A stretch of DNA of 64,000 nt from Branchiostoma floridae (GCF_000003815.2 NC_049991.1:20400235-20464234), one strand, 5' to 3'; positions 12,701 to 24,689 are shown, counted from the first letter of the stretch. Notes: a model not told the origin generated them from the letters alone. Numbers and translations are program-made.

Positions 12701-15700
12701 TTGAGGGCAAGTCTTGTACTCACCTCAGATTGATTCCGACTCAAGGAGCCTGCGCTCTTCACCCTTCGCCTGTGATCAAGTTCTCGGTCGATAAAACAGG
12801 TCCTGACTTGGCTTCTTAAGCCTTCCGCGTGACGTGAACGATTGCTTGAGCCTCAGGAAAAATATTGCGTTTCCAGTTGTCAGATCAACCGTAGCAAAAA
12901 CCTGACGATTCTAGCTGTTCCTTTTTGCTACTGGCAAAGGGAAAAACATTTTTGATCTGACATTTAGATGACAAAGTTTCTGTCTTTTATGTTCTGTAAA
13001 CACTTTAGTGCTTAGAACAACTGATATCGATGTAAAAATGTGTAGTTAACATTGTACTTTTTCTTCATTGTATTGTTAATATACTTATGCCTGTACAGTG
13101 TATATCTGGATAATCACAGCATCATGTTGAAAATACCAGTGCCCGATGAAATTTAGTTTTGCATTGCTGAACTGTATTTGTTGGATCACTTCGGTCGAGA
13201 TCGAATACAAAAAGAAGGAAAATCGCCGCCTACCGACCCTGATTTTGTGTCTGGTCCGTAAAACACAACGTTAACATTTATTTTGCTTGGCATTATCAGG
13301 CTGCCCCATATTTCCATTGCAAGCCGTTTCGCAAATGGCAAAACCCAGACGAGTCACAGGAACAGCAGGACGCGCCGTTTTCCGGTACATGTATTGATCA
13401 AACGTTGAAAAGGCATTTGTGATAGTCAGTTTGGAGACTTCCGTACCCTTGATGGCCGACTGGCGGATACGCAAAGGACAAAGTGAATAGGAGCACAGTG
13501 TAATGCACAGTTTTGTTGTCAGTTATATCGATCTTCCATTGTGGAGAAGTCTTCCGAACATTTCTAAGCCAATGTCCCAGGCAATGTCCGATATATCTAA
13601 GAGCCCATGGTGAAATAGCTACAGTAACGCAATATATCCCCGCCTACTGCATAGTTCTATTATTCTGTATCCAGCTACATAGCCACAAAAGAGATTATCT
13701 ATCTCTGGAGAATTCCTGGCGTACGTATATTTGTCATACGAACCTTTCGCGATTTTGTATAAAGAATAATGTTTTGTATATGCAATCGTTACTTTATCCT
13801 GCATTGTCATTATGGCAGTGCAGTTTCAGTTTCAGATCGAGGACGATGCACTCATGATGTCTCAGAAATCTAGTTCAAAGTGAACGTGAACGATTGAAAG
13901 TCTCAGTTAGAAGATCTATAGCAAAGTCTATGAATAGTGAAGCTTTGTGATGTTCTTAAATCTAGCACAGCACAATCGTAATGTCTTCTTGTGTTCTCCT
14001 TGTTGCATTGCAGGCAAAATGGCGACCAGAAGTGCCAAATCTCCGATGCATGTTGGGAAATGATGACGTCACCGAGCTACACCGGCTACTGGTTGACGCA
14101 TGAGCTGTTCTACTTAGAGGTACTTTGAATATTTTATACAGACCTTTGGCAAACGCACATTTGTAAGTTACTAGTCTTCCTAAACATAAGAAAATTTCCG
14201 TATAACTTGCACTAATACTAAATCAGTTTTTGTCGATGGTGTTGACGTTGTGGCGTCATGTGTGGCGTAATAGAGTTGGTAGCGTGTTGGTCTCGGAACC
14301 TAGAGTTCCCGCGTTCGATACTCGCTGTGCCCCCAACATTGTTCCTCTAGGGAAAGGCATTTTAACACGACCTTCCTCACTTGTCACATTCTCCTCGTCA
14401 GTTCCAAAGCAAATGGAAACATTAAAATATACCGGCCCCACTGAGGTCGATATTTCCGAATGTCAAGGCACTTTCAAGTTTGTTTTTTGGTCTCATTATA
14501 CATTAGTCTGTATGTGTACTACTAGGTGGGTGAGCGGGCAGGGTGCCGTGACCAGTTGGAGGTCCGGGCTGCAGAGAGCAGGAAGAGAAGGGGAGTGACC
14601 GGCATGAAGTCGCTTTATTGTGCAAACATTCTCAGAGAGGCGAGGAGAATAGCGGGGGACGGTTTTCTGGAAAGTGGGCAGGATCTTTTCATGGAACAAG
14701 GTGAGAAACGAGTGAAAATGATCATACTATACTTTGCATATCATCATGATATATTCATGGTCATAGAGCTAGAGATACAATGGTGTTCTATTAAAAGATC
14801 AAGCTTTCCAAATCAAAACAAGGCGTTGCTGTTATTTCTTTATCAAAATGCATGAAATGTGATTGAAATGATCCGTTTGACGACTGCTCCCCTTCAACTA
14901 GAATGTAAAAGCTTATTAAATCGGATAGAAGCTAACCTTGATTTCATAATTGGAATATGATGCAAAATGTAGAATTAGGATTAAAAGAACAAGAAAACAC
15001 GTAAAACGCAAAGAAATTGTTCTTTATCTATGTAATTCATTGAGAATATGTCAAATCTTTGGTTTTAGAGCGGTCGCAGCCTCTTATGAAAGGGAGTGTA
15101 ACTCCATTTGTGGTAATATGTATTGTTTCTTCCGACACTGTTTCAGCATTGTTATGTGGGCTGATAGGCTACAGGGACTTCTTCCGGTCGTCATGGCTGT
15201 CCGCCATCTTGAAATGGCAGTCCCCTAGCGGCTGTTTCGGGCACTTCAGCACCCCCTCCCCCGGCAGGATAGCGGGGCGGGCCGGCAGGCACAAACGCGT
15301 GCGGAGGAGAGAGAGGAAAATCACAGGTCATGCCCTTTCACGCTGCAATTGTTAACATCTATATTTCATTGCACTGATTTGTGTTTGAATACCGTACACG
15401 TCATTTGACACGCACTTACATAAGCCCTTGATAGTAATAGCCTTGACTAGTCGGGTGACCTTGACTGCCTGTATTGTCAGCCGAACGAATAGATAAATAA
15501 AAATAAAATACCGTAGTATTTTGGGATGAAATAGTTGACGTAAAAAGTGTATCTTTCCGCTGTCCGTAGAGAAACCAGCTGCGAACAACTTGCAATATAT
15601 CAGCCTAACGTGAAACAAATATCACTACCAGGAGAACAGGCCATCAGTATATGTCACAGTTGGCGTCTGTCTAAGTACTTTTGATGACATTTACGGGTAG

Positions 15701-15839
15701 GATGTGTGTCTTAACCGGCGATCTTTCTTTTCCAGACGGGTGTTTGATGCACATGACGGGAGTGGCAGCTGGAAGTCTGGCCGGATATCTGCGGTACATT
15801 CTGGAGTACTACCAGGATCTGGCCGAGGGGCGGTTATAA
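142..15839 (+). CDS. C16orf89: C16orf89/UPF0764 (DUF4735) family secreted protein, copy A, 5' end outside the window
   Basis: Exons I assign: 142-297, 5917-6070, 14014-14119, 14526-14700, 15147-15326 and 15736-15839 (stop TAA). All are bounded by AG and GT, and the joined frame is open for 291 codons. The first coding exon (signal peptide) lies beyond the left edge, because exon 142-297 starts in phase 1. Recognisable blocks in order are LPELERQDKDYY, IVQPGFW, CLSELLGTG, GYWLTHELFYLE, YCANILREARR, LFMEQ, LLCGLIGYRDFFRSSWL, SGCFG and GCLMHMTGVAAGSLAGY. These match what I know of vertebrate C16orf89, a secreted protein reported from thyroid with no established biochemical role. The complete minus-strand paralogue at 37097-47636 has the same intron phases and exon lengths of 156 and 154 for the second and third exons, which supports this model strongly. 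Uncertain: the exact acceptor of exon 14526-14700, and the 3' UTR, where I see no clear AATAAA soon after the stop. Confidence 0.85.
958..1805. repeat. 36-bp minisatellite, about 23 copies
   Basis: The unit is close to tgattcccggagacgtacag followed by tgtcagtcctgacctc, repeated head to tail with substitutions and two small insertions near 1580 and 1630. Because 36 is a multiple of three, frames stay open on both strands and give a 12-residue periodic peptide (DSRRRTVSVLTS on the plus strand). It sits inside an intron of a well-supported gene, so I treat it as non-coding. Confidence 0.9.
2534..2769. mobile_element. MITE-like element with long terminal inverted repeats
   Basis: The left end (ctcactgcac...ggtgcggcactgcgggg) and right end (ccccgcagtgccacaccggt...gtgcagtgag) are reverse complements over about 37 bp, around an AT-rich core of about 160 bp. 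A related copy begins at about 27436 (ctcactgcactggcgtc...cactgcggggttc). There is no coding capacity. Confidence 0.7.
2822..2921. other. Assembly gap (100 N)
   Basis: A run of exactly 100 N, the conventional length for a scaffold gap of unknown size. It follows the MITE at 2534-2769 and lies within an intron of copy A. Confidence 0.98.
4670..5620. repeat. Three diverged copies of a unit with GA-rich tail
   Basis: Copies start near 4680, 4990 and 5320. Each contains ggctttctgtgggctctgg-like sequence, aataccttcgacaggt, ccgccttttcg, gcacattgagtt and then a GA-rich run. The third copy is interrupted at about 5350-5480 by a segment ending caataaaggtctttc, which looks like the 3' tail of another retroelement. 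Confidence 0.65.
6570..8282. repeat. Three spaced copies of a 125-bp module
   Basis: Copies lie at about 6580-6705, 7148-7275 and 8157-8280. All share aagtat(c/t)gac, (g)gcaagctgt, a gataggt-like block, cat/aatc(c)atca, aaattaccct-like and ggttcaagt(a)cgttcgattgtt. Divergence is high enough that they are old. There is no coding signal. Confidence 0.6.
9672..9728. repeat. (TA)n microsatellite
   Basis: An uninterrupted alternating TA run of about 57 bp within an intron of copy A. Confidence 0.98.
11093..11324. mobile_element. MITE with GC-rich terminal inverted repeats
   Basis: The left end (ctagacggcgatcgcgctgc...ctgactgcgacc) is mirrored by the right end (ggtcgcagagagagcgcggt...gtcctggtgg). 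The core is AT-rich and non-coding. The same end sequence recurs at 21658-21735 and in the composite element at 26533-27072. Confidence 0.7.
11561..11930 (+). mobile_element. tRNA-derived SINE
   Basis: The head at 11567-11638 resembles a tRNA, with an A-box-like block (tggcacaatcggcagggc), a B box (ggttcgagtcc) and a terminal tgccacc. The tail contains acactttacacgactttcct and a block with gtccctcggataggacg, which recurs in reverse near 25510-25560. Upstream and downstream are ordinary intron. Confidence 0.65.
12200..12575. repeat. Tandem duplication, about 190-bp unit
   Basis: Paired blocks (gtattttagaaa, acgttaagaca, atcatcag, aaggcacacg, ccggacac, ggaattaacgg, accgatgtg-like) occur in the same order at about 12205-12330 and 12398-12520. 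The copies are diverged. No coding signal. Confidence 0.65.
12879..12964. mobile_element. Small inverted-repeat element
   Basis: tgtcagatcaa at the left is mirrored by ttgatctgaca at the right, with internal gtagcaaaaa / tttttgctac pairing. The total is about 86 bp. It is likely a MITE remnant. Confidence 0.5.
14250..14420 (+). mobile_element. tRNA-derived SINE
   Basis: An A-box-like block (tagagttggtagcgtg) and a B box (cgttcgatactcg) are spaced as in tRNA genes and followed by a tgtgcc end. The tail contains aggcattttaacacgacctt, matching the tail of the SINE at 11561. It lies in the intron between exons 14014-14119 and 14526-14700 of copy A. Confidence 0.6.
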
Positions 15840-16279
15840 CTGTGGACATTCGCGAGACTTGAAAATTCTACCACCAACAAAGATAATAGGACATGTATCA
15901 TCTATGAATACCTCAGACTGGGAAAGCTGCTTTCACACAAGAGAAGTGTTGCTGATTGAATACAAGAAAGGTCAGGGAAAGATTACAGAAGGATGGGTTG
16001 TATCATTAGATCAAGAAAGCTACGGTTGCTTCAAGAGGATACTTCTATCGTTTTCCTAGTGAACTGTTCGTCCGAGGGTGGATCCAGGGGGTCAGAAGAT
16101 CTCACGGTCAAAACGCTCCTTACTGGCACATTCACCACGGTCTCGATGTGCTTTCTCAGTAACAAAAACTCCTATAGGACGGTAACAGACCGATCCTGGT
16201 TGTCATACATGTACATGTAACAGAACAGAATCGCTAAAGCTGTTAGAATGCGAGCATCCAGAGCTGCTCCCGCACCGCC

Positions 16280-16420
16280 CACTACTTCAGCAACCCACCT
16301 GTGCCCTGTGTGTATTGGACTCATCAACCACAGCAGGACTCACCAATCCTTATGGGACAACGTGATGTCACTGGTCATCGTTGATACAGACGGACGAACA
16401 ACAACACATGTATGTGTCTA
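16280..16420 (+). mobile_element. LINE 3' coding remnant (zinc-finger tail)
   Basis: The plus-strand frame reads ATHLCPVC, then IGLINHSRTH, then VDTDGRTTTH. This resembles the C-terminal C2H2-like tail of non-LTR retrotransposon polyproteins, with the second half of the finger shortened. It is isolated: no reverse transcriptase domain flanks it. Confidence 0.5.
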
Positions 16421-17039
16421 CTGCTTCGTGGTTGGCCCTGACTTCACCCACTCATCGCAATCGGGCCACCCTCAAAGACAGCTGACTTGAGAGGATTGCA
16501 CCCTCAACATCATCAAGCTTTGGGCTGTCGAGGGGATCCACGCGGCATCGATGGATCAAAATCTATCTCAGTCTCATATTGTTTGATGTTCACCGCAGCA
16601 CGTTTCTATACCTGTATTTTTCTTGAACTCAACGTACAGATGTAAATGGTAGAGCAGGTTCCTTGGAGTATCATCTCAGAGTATAGCAGCTAAAATCAAC
16701 GAGAAAAAGTAATACAATATCACCTTAGCTTACATTTAATGAGGGCTACTAAATCATTCCCACATGCTATTTTGAAAGCCGTCAAAATATCATAATACTA
16801 TTATCAAGCTTAACTTTATAAAGATAAATGGAGATGGACCTGTAACGTATGATCTATTTTTGTACCACGTCTGGCTTTGCTGTTAGCTTGACACTCCATC
16901 TTAATGCAGAAATCATCCTGAAGGAAAGATAAACTTTAATTTCCAGCACACAAATTGGAACATTCAAGCAGATTTTGCACTGTACAATTACAATCTTTAA
17001 AGTTACTTCACAGAAGCAGTGGATTGTTCAATCATTGAC

Positions 17040-17352
17040 AAAGACTGCAGATGGACAGTGAAAGATTTGGGGAGGTTTCAAATTTTGTGTTGTAAAGTAC
17101 GGTACAACTTTTCATCAGCTTTGGTGCTGATTGTTTGCTAAAATGTCAAAGGTGCTGGAGTTGGTTGGACAGTCAAAAAATTGGGTAGGCTTCAAATTTT
17201 GTGTTGGACATTGTACTCAACTTTGTATAATATTGTTCGTTAAAATGTCAAAGGTGCTGGAGTTGGTTGGACAGTCAAGAAATTATGTAGGTTTAAAATC
17301 TTGAGTTGGGAATTGTGATCAACTTTGCATAATATTGTTCGCTAAAATGTCA
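17040..17352. repeat. About 110-bp tandem repeat, three copies
   Basis: The shared core aaatgtcaaaggtgctggag, then ttggttggacagtcaa and a ttcaaattttgtgttg-like block, recurs near 17140 and 17245. Partial copies sit before and after. Confidence 0.8.
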
Positions 17353-17479
17353 CAGGTAAAGCAGCAGCCATACACATATCGATAAAGACTAGCAAAGTTC
17401 AGATTCATTTGATGTATACGCCGAAGTTGAATGTCGGGGAATTAATGAGTACTGCTGCTATATATATATTTACGCTATT

Positions 17480-17770
17480 TTCGCTGGGACCAATATGTAA
17501 TGCGTTCCCTCGGACGATAAATACCATTTATATATTCATTCCTCTTGGCACGGTTGGGTCTATCTATCACCAGACAAAAGGTACGGTGCTTTTCAAAGGG
17601 TAAAAAATAATCATAGCTGGGACCAATATGTAATGCGTTCTCTCTGACGATAAATATTATTTATCTATTAATCCTTCTTGGCACGAATGGGTCTACTTGT
17701 CACCCGGACAACCCAGAAAGTATTTGCTTTTCAGTAGGCAAAAACATCTATCATTGCTGAAAGCATGCCG
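17480..17770. repeat. 131-bp tandem repeat, two copies
   Basis: gctgggaccaatatgtaatg occurs at about 17484 and 17615, followed in both copies by cgataaata, ttggcacg and tgggtcta blocks. Copy divergence is moderate. Confidence 0.85.
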
Positions 17771-17937
17771 ATGATATCAGTACGATTCATGTTGCATTGC
17801 GTCTATTTGTAAGCCATAGTGACGACCGCTTTTGTTGTATTGCTTTAATGCTCGTCTCATTCGTCATAGACCATCATGTTAGTCCAAAGCCATTGAAAAA
17901 GCAGGCAGTGACAGAACCAACCACTGGGGGCCAAGGT

Positions 17938-18333
17938 TAACGTCACATTTCCAAACCGGGGCCATGTAGGGCTGGTTTGGAAACAAAAAGTGGAAATGTA
18001 CACTTAAAAGTATACACAGATAATTCCCCGACTGTTCTCTTTACGTCTTGTGTAGTTTGGCGTCATTAATATCATACTATTCGTTCCCGAAAGATGCAAG
18101 GCCGGGCATAGAAAATCTGACGTTAGCCTTAGGCATAGGTTACATTTCCAAATCTGGGCCCGGCCGGGATGTTTAAAGAAACAAAAGATTAAAATATATA
18201 CCTAGAAATATACACAAATCATGACATGAATCTTTCTTTTTAATTTTGTGTATTCTGATGTCTTTTATATCATTCTTTTTGCTCCCCACCTAACCGGTCT
18301 GGCCCCGGATTGGGAATTGGGACCTAGGCCTAA
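17938..18333. mobile_element. MITE-like element(s), tandem pair
   Basis: acatttccaaaccggggcc at about 17945 and acatttccaaatctgggccc at about 18135 both lead into similar acaaaa...tatac blocks. A reverse-oriented end (ggccccggattgggaattgg) closes the region near 18320. This looks like two tandem copies of one element. Confidence 0.5.
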
Positions 18334-19149
18334 TTCAGGACGTTGAATGATGAATACCAGGCATCATCATGTCGTGTGTAGGGTCAGCCGGGGTCAGGCG
18401 ATGCCCAGGGAAATTCTAACGTTATTAAATCACGGTGAAATAAACATCGGCGGGTCAGGCGCCACAGGTGCGGACTGACCCAGATTCAGCTGTCTGTAGT
18501 CTCCGGGTTCTCATTAGATTCAACAATGATGTATTATTGTGTTGTCATCACATGATGGGGAGATGAAATATTGATTGTTATGAACAATGTTCTGTTGGAA
18601 TATATCATTGATTAATCTTAAGCTTCTAGCAATTGGTTTGATTCGTATGTCAGGTTATGAAGCTAGAATATAGGTTTTCATTCGTAAAGTCCAGCACATG
18701 CATTACTACCAACAAGGGGAAATGTACATTCTTCTGCATCGATTGGCACTTCAAAACACCATAATGGTCGTGGTAATTTAGCGACAGATCATAAAATACA
18801 CCACCCACATGCCGAACATCAAAACAATCCATCCAGACCTTCCTTCTACAGTTTTCTTGTTCAAACACACAAAAACACACACTCAATTTGTCATGAAGGC
18901 AACAAGGATAACGAAGTGTTAACACAAAAACATGAGACTGTCAACCCGTGGCAGGCCACATTCCAGGTATCTGGATGACACATGACGCACAAAATCCGAA
19001 TCCAATCCAACCTTCTCAAAATCTATCCTGTATAAGGAAGAATTTAATCCTGGCGGATGCCTGACAGATTAAGTCCCTTCATCTACGAGACGTGTCCAAC
19101 ATGATCCATGGGCGAGAGGTAATGAAACTGTAGCGGAGATTTTTCTGGG

Positions 19150-19700
19150 CGTCGGCAGACATCCATCTCCGCCTGGGCTCGTCCGTCACGTATGCGGCGG
19201 CATCCGCTAGATTCTCCCCCCAAACGGAGGGAGCTTTCCCGCCGCCGTGAAGGACGTTAGAATTTTGTTATAGAGGACATTGACCTGACAGGTTGAATGA
19301 ATGTTTTTTTTTTTTTAATTTATTTTACTTTTGGACAGACGAGGACAATGTGGCACTGCACTCAAGTTAGTAACTTATACCAACAGTGCCACATGCACGG
19401 TTTTACCTCCCCGACCGAAGTCAGGTGTTCTATTTACGAATTGTGTGATACTTGACAACGGATGTTCTCACTTAAAAACATGAAATAATTGATAAGATAT
19501 GTCTTAATGGTTGTAACAGACATCGATCCATCTCCGCCTCAGCTCGTCCGTCACATCTGCGGCGGCTTCTGGTAGATTCTCTCCCCAGACGGACCGGGAG
19601 ATTTCCCGCCGATTTATCTACCCGTGCCGTGAAGGGCGGGGCGTGCTGGTGTAGAAGTTTGTTATAAAGGACATTGACTCGATAGGTTGTCAGATCAATG
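19150..19700. repeat. Spaced direct duplication
   Basis: Blocks catccatctccgcct, gctcgtccgtcac, gcggcgg, tagattctc and ttgttata(a/g)aggacattgac occur in the same order near 19162-19290 and 19530-19685. The interval between them includes a block (agacgaggacaatgtggcac) that recurs in reverse near 4160. Confidence 0.65.
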
Positions 19701-21137
19701 GAGACTAGCTAGTCTCAGATTTGTTTGATGTACTATTTTGCTTTTGTGTGACCTTCAACAAGAGAAAAACTAGACTCCATTCCCTCGGAGGTACTATTTT
19801 GAAAAGTGCTCGCGAGTTTTTCAGCTCACAGACAATTTTGGTTGGAGAAGGAACTTTGGAGAGATGTCAACTTTCACGAGAGTGACAAATGGGATTCCTT
19901 AAGACATTTCCACTTTTCCTTTGAACTACCCGAGCCCCTGCAATGATCGCCCAGACGCTAACGACTTAACTTGTCTGAATCGTTCCGCCGTTGGCAGGGA
20001 TGATGATAGATCGTCCGGGTAAACCGGGAGCAGGTTGGCTGGACAGTTCGATCTCTGTCCCGTCTTACCCGGGATGGAGGAGGGATTATGTTGAGCCCGT
20101 CAACAACGGGACGCTGAACCTGTACGTGTAGACTCACCATACTACAATGGAATGGCTGTCCATTAGCACCTTGCTGCACAAAAGCTGTGTGGCACAAGGG
20201 CTATTGAAACTGAGATGGGCACCATCTGGCGAGGAAAATTTCTACCACTGAATTAGCCCCTAGTTCTGCCGTTGTTATTGCACAAAAGTTGCGTGGTCCA
20301 AGACCTACAGAAACGGAAATGGCCATTGGGCATCGCTCTTTGCATCTGATGAGGGAAGGACTAAAAGTACATGTCCATATGCCATTTTGGTCCCTGCTAT
20401 TTGATATCGATGCGGAACCTTGAGGTGAAGAATCGGCGCCAGGTTCTCAGCTGGACTCCCGTCCGTCTGCGCAGCAGCTCAGACAATAGAGTATTGACTA
20501 AACCGTAAATACGGACACGGCCCCGCAAATCAGGCGCAGCCCTGCACATATACATCTGTCCGGACTCTCCAGCGGGGAACTCGCAGAAGTAATGCCCTAT
20601 GGTTTCTCAACTAGTCAAAGGTTGCCAGGAAGTCTATACCGCCTCCCGACCATTTTGAGTCATCGCGTGATTATTGTACAGGTGACAATATAACATTCAC
20701 ACGTCACTGCGCAAAGGTAATACAATGATAGAAAGACCACAAAGGAGCAATTCAATTAATGAAGCAAAGAAACTAGAAAAAGACACAAAAGGCATGATCA
20801 GAGGACGACAAAATTACAAATTTGCAGGATATACATGCATATATTCATGTCATACCTGTGCCGCGAAAACGTTCGATACGGGTGTTCCGGACCGTGTGAT
20901 AACTTTCTGTATCACACAGGCTCGAAGTTTGTATCACACAGGCTTCCTTCGAGTAAAACTATTTCGAGCGGGCCGAGTGCGGCAAGGTTTGAAATTCGAA
21001 TACCGGATTCGGCCGTTAGAATTGCTGTTGTTACAATTTTTTTGTTCGAGGGCACAACATTTTCTCAACTTCTGGTGCATTTGATATCGAAAAATGTGTT
21101 TTCTCAGGTGAGTATGACATAAATAAGATACAACACG

Positions 21138-21231
21138 GTATATTCCGCATCACCCTCCGGCCTTCGGGCGATTCTTCCCGCGCGCGCGGTCGCGCTTGTA
21201 CCTCGGGTGATACGGAATACATCGTGAGGTG

Positions 21232-21269
<38 letters not shown>
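21138..21269. mobile_element. Inverted-repeat element plus (TA)n
   Basis: tattccgcatcacc at 21138 pairs with gggtgatacggaata ending near 21222, around a very GC-rich core (cgcgcgcggtcgcg). A TA microsatellite of about 35 bp follows at 21235-21269. Confidence 0.55.
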
Positions 21270-21272
<3 letters not shown>

Positions 21273-21657
21273 ATATCTCAACTATAGGATAACTACAGCA
21301 CACTATTTCTCCATGATGAAACGCTCCACAGTCTATTGCAATCCGTTCATTCGCTAATACTTTACCGCCACGCTGAAAAGAACCGTCTAGATCTCTCTCT
21401 GTACACATAAAATCAGGTGAAAGATTCTTTACGTCTGTCACACTGTCAATATTCATTCCCGGTGATATGTCAGGCTTTGTGGCAGTCTAGGCGTGCCGTA
21501 ATGGCCGGCCTGTCACAGTTTCCGCTGATGTAGGGGTCAGGAGATTGACCTTTGCCCTCTCACGCCGTTACGCGTCCGTCCCTCGCGAGATTTACGGCAG
21601 AACGTGTCGAGGAACTCCCGCCAAACGGCGTCTTGTCTATAATGCAGCGGTTTTAAG

Positions 21658-21760
21658 GCCCCCTTTCCACTAGACGGCGATCGCGCTGCGCTCTCACTGC
21701 GACCTGAATAGGATATGTGTAACCTTCGCTTTCACAGTGGGTATACCACACAAAACTGTA
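21658..21760. mobile_element. MITE end fragment
   Basis: gccccctttccactagacgg, gcgatcgcgctgcgctctca and ctgcgacctgaataggat match the left end and subterminal sequence of the MITE at 11093-11324. I do not find its right end. Confidence 0.6.
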
Positions 21761-22189
21761 CGACTTTTGATTGCACAGCGGTAGTTATGGAGAGGCCTCT
21801 AGTATAACTAGAAAACGAACGGCAATATTGAATGCTGAAAATGCTACATTTTTGTAGCAATTTGTCTCGACGCGACCGTTACTGTAGCCAAATCAAATCT
21901 GCCTTTCCGTCAGTGATTTCCCCACAGTAGCGTTACCCGGCGCCGATAAAACGCGCGTTTTACGACTGTTGGAATCTGCTACATGTTTCTACATAACCGT
22001 TATGTGATTTACCCAGCAATTAGAGATTTAATCATCGCCAGTTTTTATGGACATATAAGGGGGAGCAAGTCAACCGTTTCATGACCCCGACCTGGTTTTG
22101 GATCAGTCATCTTCTGTTCTGTTTTTGCACAACAGCTTGCGAAGATCACAGTGTTACGACATTTTGTACAGAATTCTTTGGTGCGTCAC

Positions 22190-22680
22190 CTAGACTGGCG
22201 ATAGCCTATTGTAAAATTTGTTATTACTAGTAAAATGTTTGAAAATTCTACTATACATAAAATGCAATCCTTGCCACATGGATACAGCTGCATTATTGTA
22301 ATAAAGGCATACAGAATGTTGTATTTTGTTGAAAGACCTCTAGATGGGTTAGCTGGATCGACGATAGTCCTTTTTGCAAAATTTTTCATTATTTGCCAAA
22401 ATGTTTGCAAATTTTGACTATAGTTGAAGAACTATGTAATCCTTACCACATGGATGCAGATACATCATAATAAAAGCAAAATAAATGGACAGGTCTTCCT
22501 AGCTATGTAATATTTTATGAGAGACTTTCAGCGGGTTGCCTAGAGTGACGGTAGTCTATCGTAAAAGCTGTCATTACTTGTCAATATGTTTGCACATTTC
22601 ACCAGGGCTTAGCATCTATGTAATCCTTGCTATATGCATACAGCGTGTACAATCATAAGAAATTTACAAGTTTTCCTTTC
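22190..22680. repeat. About 180-bp tandem repeat, three copies
   Basis: A taatccttgccacatggatac-like block occurs near 22265, 22438 and 22620. Each copy is preceded by a cgatagtc/cctattgtaaaa-like block and a gtttgcaaatttt-like block. Copies are diverged. Confidence 0.7.
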
Positions 22681-22984
22681 TATCGAGTTTTTATTTCTTT
22701 GGCCTTTACCCTACTCATTTATGATATCGATTCACATGCACAATGATATCAATATATCATGACCGTAAAAGTGCGATATATCGTTTTTAAGATTACACGG
22801 CTGTATAGTGTAGAACCATCATGGCTTAACGGCATTGAGCGATGTCGGATACCATCGAACGGTGACAAAAAAATCATTCACGGATTTGTCAAAATTTTGG
22901 ACCCTCGTGGCTTTTGAGGAACTTAGCCAGTTTCACTGTGGCCAACGTTTAAAGCTAAAAAGTAAAGGTAACAGTTTTTTGTCC

Positions 22985-23225
22985 TTAGGGGCAGTGTTGT
23001 TATCCACTGTGTCTTAGGGCACGGTATTGGAAGTCGGAGTCCAACCTACCTTCCTTTACCTTCCAAACCGAGGTCTGGTACTAGTTTCCAATTTCACATC
23101 TGGGTACGATGAGGCCTCCCAAAGGACACAACGTCGGTGGCATGTCAGGGAATTCGAACCCAGGACCTCTGAGTTCTATGCTTGCTTATTGCTTATGCTA
23201 TAGTTCTATACCAATGCCATAAACG
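22985..23225 (-). mobile_element. tRNA-derived SINE
   Basis: On the minus strand, a B box (gggttcgaattcc) is followed by a SINE body with acgttgtgtcctttgggagg and a ctcggtttggaaggtaaagg tail. The A-box side is degenerate. Confidence 0.5.
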
Positions 23226-23799
23226 TTGCTCTAACACATCCAACGCAAACCGGGTTAATTTTTTCATTTTTGTTGGCTTAATTCCACATATATACACACA
23301 GTTATATTCATAAACGTACATTTTCACCAAAAAATATCATATTGTCGTTCCGAGGGCTTGCACTACGAACTAAAACATAGTTAACTGCATAGCCACAGCA
23401 GCATCCCATGGCGTATATTACTGACTTTAAAGACTATAAATCCCAGCATCATGAAAGCTTGTCATTTATCATGTAGCTTGATAAATTATACCAATAAACC
23501 TGCGATAATTCGTCACCAGAGGGCCAGGTGCATGAGCGATGCCAGATCGGCCTCTGGATGACCGGAGGTTGGGAAGAGGTCATTTTTTATGTGGGGGTGT
23601 TCCGGCCTCTGTCAGTTGAGAGCGTGCTTACGGTCCATCGCAGGTACATAGAAGATCACAAAGGTCGGGAGTAAAAAGTGTTATTGTTTTGTCTGAGTGG
23701 CTGGCTTATGACATCTCAGAGCGTACTAAACAGTTATGCGGTACATCGCAGCTACATAATAAGTTGATCTCATGTCGGTATTATGACAGGCAGATATGT

Positions 23800-23912
23800 G
23801 TCCGCGTGTGCTTGTGTGTGCCTGCGTGTGTGAGAATGTGTATGTGTGTGCATGTGTCTACACTTGTCTGTGTGCCTACATGTGTGTGTGCGTGTGTGTA
23901 TGTTCGTTTGTG

Positions 23913-23945
<33 letters not shown>
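23800..23945. repeat. GT-rich and (CT)n microsatellite
   Basis: An imperfect tgtgtgcg-rich stretch is followed by an uninterrupted CT run at about 23918-23943. Open frames through it are low-complexity artefacts. Confidence 0.9.
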
Positions 23946-23947
<2 letters not shown>

Positions 23948-24689
23948 GTGAACTTTCTATCACTTTCACACATTATATAGATTGTATCCTGAACTTAAAC
24001 ATATCAAAATCTTGTAAATTTCTTGTGCACCCTACTATAAAGTTTAAGGCGCCAAATATCCTTGCCTTTGGATCCTTAACCATGTAAATCCCCATAGACG
24101 AAATGCCGTGTACTGCAACCATTGAATTACCAACCTGATGAAACTATTCACGGACTGAAGCACCTTCTGACCATTAGAACTTTCACAACCATCTGGTGCT
24201 ACGAGCTCATCACCAAGGCCATGTTGATTTGATTATATGGATATCATCCTCTGGGAACCCCAAAACTGATGCAGGCGTGCGAATAAAAAAAAGGTTTGAC
24301 AAAAAAGTTGCTTTTGCTATGAGATATTTGTGGTCAGAGAGTTGAGGGGATGACTGAACACACAGAATATAGTACCAAACAATAGATTCCTTATTTTTGT
24401 TCTTTCACATCTTCTTTCACCTTGGAATTTTCTATGACATTGGTATACATTTTTTTTGCAATCCGCGGCATATTTTTGCTTATTTTGAAGCTGTTATGTT
24501 CGATTTACAGTATGGTTGAAAACTTTTTGCTGTCACTTTTTTGGAAACGGCCGAAAACTGATGCGCGCGCGAATGTCATCCATAGAATGAATTCGGCAAG
24601 CCCTAAGACATGGTCCTGAGTACGTGTGCACGATCCATCCAGCAGTAACTCCTCCCCAGGCGTGTCTCCCTGTCCGACATTACGTGATC

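Larger units (their letters stand above)
6071..14013 (+). other. Intron of C16orf89-like copy A (7.9 kb)
   Basis: The contents I can name are three copies of a roughly 125-bp module (6570-6700, 7140-7270, 8150-8280), a TA microsatellite (9672-9728), a hairpin near 10300-10380, a MITE (11093-11324), a tRNA-derived SINE (11561-11930), a 190-bp tandem duplication (12200-12575) and a small inverted-repeat element (12879-12964). Stretches 8290-9660 and 12970-14010 show nothing I recognise. Confidence 0.6.
15840..24689. other. Intergenic region between copy A and the transporter
   Basis: I see no gene. Nameable contents: a LINE fragment (16280-16420), a three-copy tandem repeat (17040-17352), a two-copy tandem repeat (17480-17770), a MITE pair (17938-18333), a spaced duplication (19150-19300 and 19517-19700), an inverted-repeat element and TA run (21138-21269), a half MITE (21658-21760), a three-copy tandem repeat (22190-22680), a reverse SINE (22985-23225) and GT/CT-rich microsatellites (23800-23945). 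Confidence 0.6.

Noticed and set aside
23689-24087. Cys/Val-rich 132-codon open frame
   Set aside because: It runs through GT-rich and CT-rich simple sequence with no other coding sign.
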